Positions 48,513 through 59,639 of a DNA stretch of 64,000 bases are shown here, one piece after another. Each line of letters begins with the position of its first letter. The stretch's first letter is position 1. The position numbers and the translations under genes are program-made. This DNA comes from Isoperla grammatica (Eukaryota > Arthropoda > Insecta > Plecoptera > Perlodidae): the NCBI GenBank assembly GCA_945910005.1, contig OX246745.1:36248188-36312187 (forward strand). The letters run 5' to 3'. The notes under the pieces were generated by a model, which was not told where the DNA came from, did not search any database, and saw only the letters and a program-made list of their open reading frames with translations.

Positions 48513-49639
48513 AATTCTAAATATTGGCGGTGGAGAGTACGGCTGGTAATTATAGCCTATTACCACACACATTTGCGTTTTGCAGAATGAATAATTATTA
48601 ATTAGTAATACATTCACAAATTAACTGCGTAGGATATAATATAGCGTGTGGCATTGCTTTTGTGTAGCTCCAGGTTAGCAATGTGCTACATTGCGTTTTA
48701 CATGTTTATATTGATTTTAAGCACAGAACTAAGTGGATTTATAATCAATGTAATAGTCAACGAATTGAGTACTTACTTTCGTTGCTGGTATATTCTGAAA
48801 GGATTGTTTTTGCCACTGCGGCGTTTCCTATGCGCACTTAGATACAAGCCTGTTTTTTTCCTTACTTACTGGTTTTCTTGCCACTTCCATCGTTACGCAT
48901 AGACACACACTTCACTTCACACTTCACTCAACACTTCACAGTTCACAATAATTATAATAGATTAATTTTTCACTTTTCCGTAACGCAATCGATGATACAT
49001 CGCGGGCAATGTGTCACTCGCACGTTCCACGCTCGCGTGTTCCCCCCACCACTCTCGAAGGCACAGTCTCTAGCTCCGCCCCGCCAAGCTTCGTTCACCG
49101 CTCGGACGGGCAGCCGCTAGGTCGAGAGACTAGCCGGTAGCCGAACTCGACTAACTCGACAGAAAATACGCCAAATATGACTGCGAATAGCCGTACATCT
49201 CAAACGATTACAGGCGATGTTTTGCGTGTATCTTCACCAAACTTTATATTTGAATACACGAAGATTACATCGGCACAGTTATGCTCACCGATTTTTATTT
49301 GGAATGATATATTTTATTATAAATGACTGCATGTTTGGAGTAATCTTATTCCAATGGGGGGTGATATATAAAAAATGTAAAACCTTATCTGACTAAAGGC
49401 AATCTTCTTCTAAATAATGCAAAAACATTCAAGTTAATAGCTCTAATCATTAAGAAGTTATGGTTCGAAACGTGGACGACTGCAAATACAGCCGGGGAGT
49501 GCGCTCTTAACGATAACATCTCACAAACGATTTACATAGTTGAAAATGAAAATTATAATATCAATTGGTTTCGTAAGAACAAAACCCTGTGGTACACACA
49601 CGATTGTTAAATTGTGATTGATTTCAACCCTTGCTACTT
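48513..49639. other. Unassigned sequence with a GC-rich patch
   Basis: About 48990-49150 is clearly richer in CpG than its surroundings and contains AGCTCCGCCCCGCC, an Sp1-like box. It could be a promoter, but no gene with a supported frame starts nearby. The frame at 48648-48902 is unrecognised. Confidence 0.4.
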
Positions 49640-50176
49640 ACCTGTCCCAACTGTGTGTACTACAGCTCCAAGTGTGACACGGCCAACTCTGTGCTAGCCC
49701 TAAGTGACACCTGTCTGTCCCAACTGTATGCACTACAGCTCCAAGTGTGACACGGCCAACTCTGTGCTAGCCCTAAGTGACACCTGTCTGTCCCAACTGT
49801 GTGTACTACAGCTCCAAGTGTGACACGGCCAACTCTGTGCTAGCCCTAAGTGACACCTGTCTGTCCCAACTGTATGTACTACAGCTCCAAGTGTGACACG
49901 GCCAACTCTGTGCTAGCCCTAAGTGACACCTGTCTGTCCCAACTGTATGTACTACAGCTCCAAGTGTGACACGGCCAACTCTGTGCTAGCCCTAAGTGAC
50001 ACCTGTCTGTCCCAACTGTATGTACTACAGCTCCAAGTGTGACACGGCCAACTCTGTGCTAGCCCTAAGTGACACCTGTCTGTCCCAACTGTATGTACTA
50101 CAGCTCCAAGTGTGACACGGCCAACTCTGTGCTAGCCCTAAGTGACACCTGTCTGTCCCAACTGTATGTACTACAG
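49640..50176. repeat. 73-bp minisatellite, about 7 copies
   Basis: TGTGACAC recurs at 73-bp steps (49673, 49746). Units carry CTGTCTGTCCCAACTGTATG and GCCAACTCTGTGCTAGCCC. Copies are nearly identical apart from TGTGTGTAC, TGTATGCAC and TGTATGTAC variants. Confidence 0.96.
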
Positions 50177-50210
50177 TACAAAGTATGACGACTAACTGTT
50201 GGTCGAGGTT

Positions 50211-50251
50211 AGGCCAGATCAGGTTACGTTAGGTTAGGTTCGGTTAGGTTA
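50211..50251 (+). repeat. Degenerate interstitial TTAGG tract
   Basis: GTTAGGTTAGGTTCGGTTAGG follows the 73-bp array. TTAGG is the telomere repeat of most arthropods. This short impure copy is internal, not a telomere. Confidence 0.65.
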
Positions 50252-51724
50252 ATTTGATTTTATGTAGAGTTCGTGTGACACTTGGGACTGTTGCATAGTT
50301 GGGAAGGGTGTCAGAGTTGGGAATTGAATTGTAAGAGTATAACCTGACAGAGTTGGTACGTACCTATCCAAACAAAGTAACAAACCTTTAACATTATATT
50401 CGCTTGTCAGACAGTCGACATTTTAAGATTAGTATTAGTATTAAATGTTCCTCGGGCAACGTTTTGTAGCGTTCTTAAGATATAAACAACATAAGCAAAA
50501 GCATATTAACCAACGTGTTATTTAGTGTTATTTTAATGTTGAGAGAATGCCACAAGAGTGGTGGAGAGAGCGAGAGAATATAGATATGTCTTCACTAAGC
50601 TGTGTCTAAAACACGATGATGACACAAGCCTCTTATTGATACAAAGCTGTAGAAATAGTCATACCATAAACTATGAGAGCTACAACAACATTCACGTGCT
50701 ATTGTTTAGGTCCATAGTGGCAGTTAAATGTAATTACACTTCGCATGTTGCACCACTGACCTACACGGGTGTGCAACGTGCATGCTGCATTCGGTTTAAA
50801 ACTGGATTTCACTTGAACGACACCGAAAATAACCTTGTGTCAAGAATATCCAATTGACTCGAAGTAAACATATAAAAGCGGTAGCGTCTACTTTCCCCTT
50901 ATAGTTTGTGGCACTTTTCCAATAAGACAATACGACATCCATGAATGTTTGACAAGTCTCGTCGTTATCGTCATATTAATATGGATCACGCGTTTTCCCA
51001 TTCCCACCTGGTTGCATAGCCATGTTTCGAAACCGAAAAACAATTTTCTATCCCCTCATCTCGTTGGCTAATCCTCTTGAGGCTTGGGCCCTCTATCCCC
51101 TGCAACGTATCGCGTTAGAACACACAACGAAAAGCACAATAAGGCTCTAGGGTTGTTTCACAACTTATTACTTTGCTTATCGTTTTATCCCGGTTAAAGA
51201 GACCATTGCATTTTAGTTGAATGGCACATCATGCCCTGAATTATTCCATTATGTGAGAACTTTTTGATTAGCTTGATTTGACAGCACGCGACTTGGTAAA
51301 TGCAGTTTAAAATATATCGTTGCACAATCCAGTCAGCCAGCAGCGATGTCACTAGGGGTGTTATTTTCACATTATATCTGACGTATAAGCAAATACCTTA
51401 AAAGTAGCCAGCCGTTAAGAGGGAGAGATGCTATTGGTATAAGAGCCACGCGACATTGAAACACTTAGGTTGCGTAATAACCCACTACTACATGAACAAC
51501 TTTTGTTGGTATTTAGTAATTAAAGCTGTTTCTTTTAATTTACTAAGTTCAAAAGTACATTAGCAAGGGCAATTACGATTACTACAAATTAACACATTTT
51601 TAATATAGTATTGAGTTCTTGGGAAACCAAGTAGTGTGTATTTTCCACTTTCTTAATGTTGTGTGGCGTTCCTAATTTCACGCGGCTTTTACACCAAGAG
51701 TACCCCTCCCTCTTGAGGTTGTAG
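50252..51724. other. Unassigned sequence
   Basis: No supported feature; short frames only. Confidence 0.5.
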
Positions 51725-52298
51725 TATCACCGTTTTCAGTTTTCTAAAATATGCTTAACATACAAAAGTGTAACTTTGAAATTGAAACATTGACCTCTGA
51801 AAGTAACAATATTATTTTTTTCTTAATTTTTCAGCCACTGGTACCGGTAATATTGCACTTTTAATCCACTTCACGTCGAACTAAGTTTTATAAAAAAATA
51901 CATAATTGTGATCAATAATGTGTTTTGCGGTTCAAGAACCTAGTTTGGTTGAATTATCTTTATTGTTGTTTGTTTATCATTGTTTTAATTGACCGGTACA
52001 AATTCACTCGCTGTACCGGTAGAGTAAAACAATGATAAACAAGAAACACTAAAGATAATGCAACTGAATACAGGTTAGGTTGTACACCAAATTACGTGCT
52101 TGAACCACAAAACATATTGTTGATCAAAATTGTGTATTTTTTACAAAACTTAGTTCGACTTGAAGTGGATTAAAGTAGCAATATTGCCGGTACCGGTGGC
52201 TGAAAAAATAATGTTGTTTCTTTCAGAGGTCAATGTTTCAATTTCAAAGTTACACTTTTGTATGTTACGCATATTCTAGAAAACTGAAAACGGTGATA
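51725..52298. mobile_element. ~574-bp palindromic element, copy 2
   Basis: Ends TATCACCGTTTTCAGTTTTC and GAAAACTGAAAACGGTGATA are exact inverses. Arms pair along nearly all of their length: AACTTTGAAATTGAAACATT with AATGTTTCAATTTCAAAGTT, and TTCACGTCGAACTAAGTTTT with AAAACTTAGTTCGACTTGAA. The centre is ACCGGTACA / TGTACCGGT as in copy 1. The arms are better matched than in copy 1, so this copy looks younger. Confidence 0.9.
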
Positions 52299-54054
52299 CA
52301 GCAGCTAGGAAACTAGGAAACAGGAAACTACTAAAAAACAGCGCCTCTGCGAGGAGGGGCACTAGTTAAATAAATGTTCACAAACTTAAAACTTGTCAAC
52401 GTCATCAACGCCATCCTCGGAGTCACCACTCAGTCAGAGCTCGTGTTTGCCAGACTAAGGTAAACCTCAGTCTCAATATCAGTTTTACGTTCGTTCTCTT
52501 CCAAGTCTCTACTGTAGTTCAATTTATTGTTGTCTATGTCATGTTACTTTGAAAACGCGAAGTGGTTTAATTAATTCAGACTCAGTTGTTGATGTAATAC
52601 ACATTTTTAAATTTTTTCTAACATTTAGTTTCAGCTCCCTGGGTTGGGTGATTTATCGAGGGAAATGGCGTTGATGCTGCTACAGATACAGTCAAAATAG
52701 TGGTTATCTTGATAAGTTACTTTTACATCTAATGCCTCGGTTGATAGGAATTGTTTGAATAGCTTTTGAAAGAATACAATAGATTCTAAACTCACGTTCA
52801 ATCTACCGCAACTCTGCATTAAGTAAAAGTAACACTGTAAAGATGTCGTGAATACAATTAAAGGTACAGATCTGAGCATATGACTCTGTCTATTATCATT
52901 CCTGACAATCACATTCGGGAAGTTTACATCCTTTGTAAGTCAGTTCTAGAACTGGAATAGGATAGTTATTGTATAAATAAATAAGAATGAAATCGTTAGC
53001 TGCAAAAATTACGAGTTCAAAGACACATATCTGTGCATCGTTGTTAATTAAAGATAAATTACATCGCACTGCACCGAAACACTAGGTCGTTTATTTAACT
53101 CTTTGTCAGTGGACAGGTGTGAGGCCTCGTTTCAATTTGCTGCAACTCGCGCCGTTTTGATCTGAAGCCAAGGCTAACATAAATTACCAACTGCCACATT
53201 CTAATTGGCCTTCTGGTGGGGCAAGATCCACCACCCAAACACATATGCGATGCTTCTGGAGCATGCTGTTGCTTTTGCACCATCACGAGAAATACTGAAC
53301 ATGACTCTCAATTCTTGGCAGGTTTACAAAATTTTAAACCAACGGCAATTTTTTACACTTCCCTGGCCTTTTCACGAATTTAAAAAATATACTTAACATT
53401 CTGGTGTATATTCTGCGGAGCCAATGAACGGGTAAATGTACTTTTAAGGCCTAGAATAAAAATGCGGAACATCATTAAGGAGAAATGTCTCATCAATGAC
53501 ACCAGCTTTGTGAGCGTATTCTTGGTGTTTTTAGTTAGCGGTAGTGCCGCTGCTTCTTGGAGCGCTGATGGGCGCGCGCGCGTGACACATAAAAAATACA
53601 TTAACATTTTAGAGCCGAATTCGTGGGGTAAACTCTCCAACGGTCCATTTATTGTTCATTATGTGGTTATTTTCCCGTTTATTGTTAGATATTATCACCG
53701 TACGAGGTAGTTTACAATATGTGGCAAAGTAGACGAAATATCGACCATAACGGAGCACATCATACCATCGCGAATCTAGTTTAGAAATAATCGAAGACCT
53801 TGGAATTAAAGGACAGTCTGCGATGTCCCAACAGGCGCACACAGCTGCACAATTCCTCCCTTCAGGGCTTCTCCGGACAGGTTTTCTGCTCTCAGGAAAA
53901 ATTGGCCACTCGGAAATTTTACATCGTTGTTGAAATATATACAAAGATTTCGATACGTGTGCATTTTGATTAAATAGTTGAAAAATAAGTTTTCAATAGT
54001 TATGGAAATAGGAACAATACAAAATATGATATACAAATGTTCACCGAGGACTAT
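52299..54054. other. Unassigned sequence
   Basis: Several frames of 60-111 codons occur on both strands (for example 52631-52912 minus). None shows a family motif I recognise. Confidence 0.5.
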
Positions 54055-54155
54055 GCCAAACACCAAATGTACGCTCTGTAAGGTAAACATTCCTGTCAAA
54101 CACCAAACGTACGCCCTGTGAGGTAAACACAACTTTCAAACACCAAATGTACGTA
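54055..54155. repeat. 40-bp tandem repeat, about 2.5 copies
   Basis: CACCAAATGTACG-type words at 54061, 54101 and 54141, each of the first two followed by CCTGTGAGGTAAACA or a close variant. Confidence 0.85.
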
Positions 54156-55891
54156 AGATTGGTACTCCTTAAGTATAATTTTTAAGCATATCAATTAGAA
54201 AATTACCTGCTAATACATTTTAGACTTTCTGCGATTGAAGTAAAAGGTACAAAATATGAAGATTTAAAAATACATTTTAACATTTTCTGTCCAAATATGA
54301 ACTCGTGTGCATCTTTCTTTACCCTTCAATACAAGCTATGTTGAATTCCTCCTAAGAACTGTACACTATTTGTAAAGGCGTGATTTGCAGCCTTTTCTCA
54401 TTGCTGGACAGTAATTAAATTAATGAACATAAACATAGCATTTTCCCTCATGATCATTTCGTAGAATTTCAATGGATTTTTCTACCAAGGAAGGAAAATA
54501 TCTCGTTTGAAAAGTAAAATTGAAATGGCCTGAAAGTGAATAAATGGAGAGAATAGAAGATAAGTGATATCATTAGCGGTTGGTACAGTACATTGTCAGG
54601 ATATCAAGTGTGATCCGTGCTGAACCCAACACTAAGCTAGCAATCCCGGGCTCAACCTTACATCCACCATTAGTTCTGTTTCTGTAACTCTCAAATGGCT
54701 CAAATCGTAAATCAATACATCGGCAAGAAAATTACGAACATAGTGATTTTTCTTGTATGAATAGGAAATGCACCTATAGCTTTACTTTGTATTATGCTAG
54801 TTTCAACGAATTAGTAGGTACCTTCAAAAACTGTTACGCAAAAAGTTTTCATTATCAAACAAATTTTAACAGGGTTTTCGCTGGATAAAATGCACCTATA
54901 GATTCTGCGCTAAAAAATGCCAACGCGTGTTTTGCCGCCTGTGATGTCATGGTCAGCTATAATATATATATATATATAGCTTCACGTCAGCACGCCTTAC
55001 AGCCAACTATGACGTCACGCACCGTAATTAGATGAGCTTAGCGAATCCCTCAATTCAAGTCGATCGGCTCTTCGTCTGTGTGTTTGTGCGCAAATTTTGT
55101 TCGTCGCGCACAAGTCAAACGGATCAACGGATTTGGCTCAAATTTTGAGTCAACACTCGTACCAACAAAACAAAATGCTGCTATCACAACAACTAAGCTC
55201 CGTCAGGATTCCAACATACAAAAAATGAAGTAGTGAAACGAATCGAATCGAATCGAATTTTAATTTTGTTTAATTAAACTTACAAGCTGATTGAACTTTA
55301 AATACTTAAAAAAAATAATGTCCGAAACAACTGTATTGACAATTGTCAAAAGTTTTAAAGTTGTAACTTTAACCGCCATTTTGTAAAAAAAAAAAATTGT
55401 AAAATTCATTTTGTAAAAATATTGTATTTTTTCAGTGTTCCACTAATATGATTCGCATTTGAAAACCATTGAAGTTAGATGCATATAATATACGTGCTGA
55501 ACCGTACGCAAAAAGACTAGATATACTAGAGTTATAACACTATATATTTAGAATTTCGATAGCTGTAATAGTATGGCAAAACTGGTGTTACATGTTTCAT
55601 GACTTTTACGGCTAACATGCAAAAGTGAGCTACGAATTTTGTTGACAATTTATAATCCTTTTATCTATGTAATGAACATTTCGTGAAACTATTAAACACG
55701 TATTGATAATCCTGGCATACAAGATTGTGATTGTATTGTAACGTACGCCGCCATCATGTAAACAATATTATTCTTATTTTTACGTTTCTTGTTCTTATAT
55801 TTCTTTTCTTATCATATTGTTCATATTGAAATCGATTAAAAACAAGTCAAATACATTATTTGATACTAAAGATCGCTCATCTGGCAACGCG
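54156..55891. other. Unassigned AT-rich sequence
   Basis: Small items only: an AT dinucleotide palindrome at 54961-54980, repeated AAATGCACCTATAG at about 54767 and 54887, and a GAATC tract at 55238-55257. No gene was supported. Confidence 0.5.
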
Positions 55892-58356
55892 GAGCGTTAT
55901 CCTCGTATAGTCGTTACAAAGCGTTATCCTCGTAAAGTCGTTACAAAGCGTTATCCTCGTATAGTCGTTACAAAGCGTTATCCTCGTAAAGTCGTTACAA
56001 AGCGTTATCCTCGTATAGTCGTTACAAAGCGTTATTCTCGTATAGTCGTTACAAAGCGTTATCCTCGTAAAGTCGTCACAGAGCGTTATCCTCGTATAGT
56101 CGTTACAAAGCGTTATCCTCGTATAGTCGTTACAAAGCGTTATCCTCGTATAGTCGTCACAGAGCGTTATCCTCGTATAGTCGTTACAGAGCGTTATCCT
56201 CGTATAGTCGTCACAAAGCGTTATCCTCGTATAGTCGTTACAAAGCGTTATCCTCGTATAGTCGTTACAAAGCGTTATCCTCGTATAGTCGTTACAAAGC
56301 GTTATCCTCGTATAGTCGTGACAGAGCGTTATCCTCGTATAGTCGTTACAAAGCGTTATCCTCTTATAGTCGTCACAGAGCGTTATCCTCGTATAGTCGT
56401 TACAAAGCGTTATCCTCGTATAGTCGTCACAGAGCGTTATCCTCGTATAGTCGTTACAAAGCGTTATCCTCGTATAGTCGTTACAAAGCGTTATCCTCGT
56501 ATAGTCGTTACAAAGCGTTATCCTCGTATAGTCGTCACAAAGCGTTATCCTCGTATAGTCGTTACAAAGCGTTATCCTCGTATAGTCGTTACAAAGCGTT
56601 ATCCTCGTATAGTCGTTACAAAGCGTTATCCTCGTATAGTCGTGACAGAGCGTTATCCTCGTATAGTCGTTACAAAGCGTTATCCTCGTATAGTCGTTAC
56701 AAAGCGTTATCCTCGTATAGTCGTTACAAAGCGTTATCCTCGTATAGTCGTCACAAAGCGTTATCCTCGTATAGTCGTTACAAAGCGTTATCCTCGTATA
56801 GTCGTTACAAAGCGTTATCCTCGTATAGTCGTTACAAAGCGTTATCCTCGTATAGTCGTGACAGAGCGTTATCCTCGTATAGTCGTTACAAAGCGTTATC
56901 CTCTTATAGTCGTCACAGAGCGTTATCCTCGTATAGTCGTTACAAAGCGTTATCCTCGTATAGTCGTCACAAAGCGTTATCCTCGTATAGTCGTTACAAA
57001 GCGTTATTCTCGTATGGTCGTTACAAAGCGTTATCCTCGTAAAGTCGTCACAGAGCGTTATCCTCGTATAGTCGTTACAAAGCGTTATCCTCGTATAGTC
57101 GTTACAGAGCGTTATCCTCGTATAGTCGTCACAAAGCGTTATCCTCGTATAGTCGTTACAAAGCGTTATCCTCGTATAGTCGTTACAAAGCGTTATCCTC
57201 GTATAGTCGTTACAAAGCGTTATCCTCGTATTGTCGTTACAAAGCGTTATCCTCGTAAAGTCGTTACAAAGCGTTATCCTCGTATAGTCGTTACAAAGCG
57301 TTATCCTCGTATAGTCGTTACAAAGCGTTATCCTCGTATAGTCGTTACAAAGCGTTATCCTCGTATAGTCGTTACAAAGCGTTATCCTCGTATAGTCGTT
57401 ACAAAGCGTTATCCTCGTATAGTCGTCACAGAGCGTTATCCTCGTATAGTCGTTACAAAGCGTTATCCTCGTATAGTCGTTACAAAGCGTTATCCTCGTA
57501 TAGTCGTCACAGAGCGTTATCCTCGTATAGTCGTTACAGAGCGTTATCCTCGTATAGTCGTCACAAAGCGTTATCCTCGTATAGTCGTTACAAAGCGTTA
57601 TCCTCGTATAGTCGTTACAAAGCGTTATCCTCGTATAGTCGTTACAAAGCGTTATCCTCGTATAGTCGTTACAGAGCGTTATCCTCGTATAGTCGTTACA
57701 AAGCGTTATCCTCGTATAGTCGTTACAAAGCGTTATCCTCGTATAGTCGTCACAAAGCGTTATCCTCGTATAGTCGTTACAAAGCGTTATCCTCGTATAG
57801 TCGTTACAAAGCGTTATCCTCGTATAGTCGTTACAAAGCGTTATCCTCGTATAGTCGTCACAGAGCGTTATCCTCGTATAGTCGTTACAAAGCGTTATCC
57901 TCGTATAGTCGTTACAAAGCGTTATCCTCTTATAGTCGTCACAGAGCGTTATCCTCGTATAGTCGTTACAAAGCGTTATCCTCGTATAGTCGTCACAAAG
58001 CGTTATCCTCGTATAGTCGTTACAAAGCGTTATTCTCGTATGGTCGTTACAAAGCGTTATCCTCGTAAAGTCGTCACAGAGCGTTATCCTCGTATAGTCG
58101 TCACAAAGCGTTATCCTCGTATAGTCGTTACAAAGCGTTATCCTCGTATAGTCGTCACAGAGCGTTATCCTCGTATAGTCGTTACAAAGCGTTATCCTCG
58201 TATAGTCGTCACAGAGCGTTATCCTCGTATAGTCGTTACAAAGCGTTATCCTCGTATAGTCGTTACAAAGCGTTATCCTCGTATAGTCGTTACAAAGCGT
58301 TATCCTCGTATAGTCGTCACAGAGCGTTATCCTCGTATAGTCGTCACAGAGCGTTT
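55892..58356. repeat. 27-bp minisatellite, about 91 copies, open in one frame throughout
   Basis: The unit CGTTATCCTCGTATAGTCGT plus TACAAAG has an exact 27-bp period with no length change. Read in frame it gives the nonapeptide R-Y-P-R-I-V-V-T-K (or -E). The frame is open from 55742, after TAA at 55739, to TAA 58367-58369. It has no ATG before 57014; the nearest upstream start-like codon is TTG at 55817. Variants are I/K, I/M, P/S, R/L and K/E plus silent GTT/GTC/GTG changes. A second frame (L-S-S-Y-S-R-Y-K-A) is also largely open. I class it as satellite DNA; coding would need an upstream exon supplying the ATG. Confidence 0.95.
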
Positions 58357-58979
58357 TCGTTCGGACTAAACATTGCCGAAGTTAAATATGCACAAAATCC
58401 TTCACTTAAAAAATAAATACAATTTTTTTAAAACAACGGACTATCATATACGGACTATCAGCTAACGGCCCCATTAACGAACGGGTTAACCCAGGGCCTA
58501 TAAAAGTGTGCAGGTGGACACATTTTGCGAAGTTGGGAATATCACTTGTGCAGTTGGAAATCTCGTTTTGTGCAGTTGATGAATGCTTCTAAAGCCAGGA
58601 TTTAAAATTTGAGTTTTCATTTCAGCATGTTTTTACTAACATTTTACCGTATTTGTGCGTGTTTGTAAGAAAATTAAAAATAACCCTGAATTTTTAATTA
58701 CTCATTTATGCTATAACAACCATCATCAAATTATAGGTTTATTTTTTGATTTGCAAGATGGTTTGTGCAGTTGGAAAAAATCCTTAATATCGGCTCTGGT
58801 TTAACCGATTGAAAAACAGGGCATAAATCTGTTTCTGGTCTTAACTCTATTACCGGCCTACCGTTAGACCTCTTGTAAAATCATACCCAGATTACATGAA
58901 GAAGTAACTGATTCCTGGTGCGAATATTGACACAATGAATCTTTCAACAATATGATTTAAAATCTGTTCACAGATATTT
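58357..58979. other. Unassigned AT-rich sequence
   Basis: Holds GTGCAGTTGGAAATC-like words two or three times (about 58549-58775) but no clear repeat period or gene. Confidence 0.4.
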
Positions 58980-59066
58980 TCCTGGATTCACAATAGGTTC
59001 AAAGTTAGGAAAGTCTTAGAGATAAGACCAACAAAGACTTGGGACCTCTTGTGAATCCGGGCCCAG
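58980..59066. mobile_element. MITE, GGATTCACAAA family, short copy (~87 bp)
   Basis: Begins CCTGGATTCACAATAGG and ends CTTGTGAATCCGGGCCCAG. Only the terminal inverted repeats and a small loop remain. Confidence 0.8.
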
Positions 59067-59277
59067 GGGAAGAATGTAAATGAAGGGTCTGGATGACACC
59101 TTCTTGTTCTTTAACACCTATTCTTCACATATCATGTTGACCAATATGGCTGACAACTATGGTTACTTAATGATTATAGATGGGATTTAGATTACAAAAG
59201 TAAGGTGTTCGCAATTTGGTTCTACTCTTGATATATATATATATATATATATCTCAGATTTTGTTGGTTGCAATATG

Positions 59278-59513
59278 TAAAGTAAGGATACATTTTTCGG
59301 TCAAACCAATCCAAATTTTATTTATAATGATAATTCGCTGTGGCAGTGTTTCCGTTTTTATATGCAAGCGTTTTTTGGTTGTTGTGGTTTTTAATTTATT
59401 TGTTTTTGTATGTTTGTATGTCTTGAAAAAGACGACGCTAAAGTCGTTGAAACGTTGAATTATCATTATAAATAAAATTTGGATTGGTTTAACCGAAAAA
59501 TGTATCCTTACTT
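59278..59513. mobile_element. Hairpin element with ~57-bp arms
   Basis: AAAGTAAGGATACATTTTTC at the left and GAAAAATGTATCCTTACTTT at the right. Both arms include the ACCAATCCAAATTTTATTTA block. The loop has GTCGTTGAAACGTTGAA. AT dinucleotide repeats lie outside both ends. Confidence 0.85.
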
Positions 59514-59533
59514 TATATATATATAAGCATTTT

Positions 59534-59631
59534 TTACGGTTAACCAATCCAACGTTTATTTTCCAAATGCATATAAATGTTTCGTCGTCGAAACATTGAT
59601 ATTAATTTGGAAAATACACGTTGGATTGGTT
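59534..59631. mobile_element. Second, related hairpin element (~98 bp)
   Basis: GTTAACCAATCCAACG with TTATTTTCCAAAT at the left pairs with ATTTGGAAAATA and CGTTGGATTGGTTA at the right. The ACCAATCCAA core and a CGTCGAAACATTG loop resemble the neighbour at 59278, so the two are probably one family. Confidence 0.7.
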
Positions 59632-59639
59632 ATGTGTAT

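Noticed and set aside
48648..48902. 84-residue membrane-like protein
   Set aside because: Hydrophobic codons are common in AT-rich DNA; no start context or family evidence.
50211..50251. Telomere
   Set aside because: Only a few impure TTAGG units inside single-copy sequence.
52631..52912. 93-residue minus-strand frame as a gene
   Set aside because: No domain motif, splice context or neighbour support.
55817..58369. 850-residue protein-coding gene
   Set aside because: The frame begins at TTG, not ATG. It is simply the 27-bp repeat read in frame, a second frame is also open, and there is no recognisable domain. Kept as a repeat and a finding.
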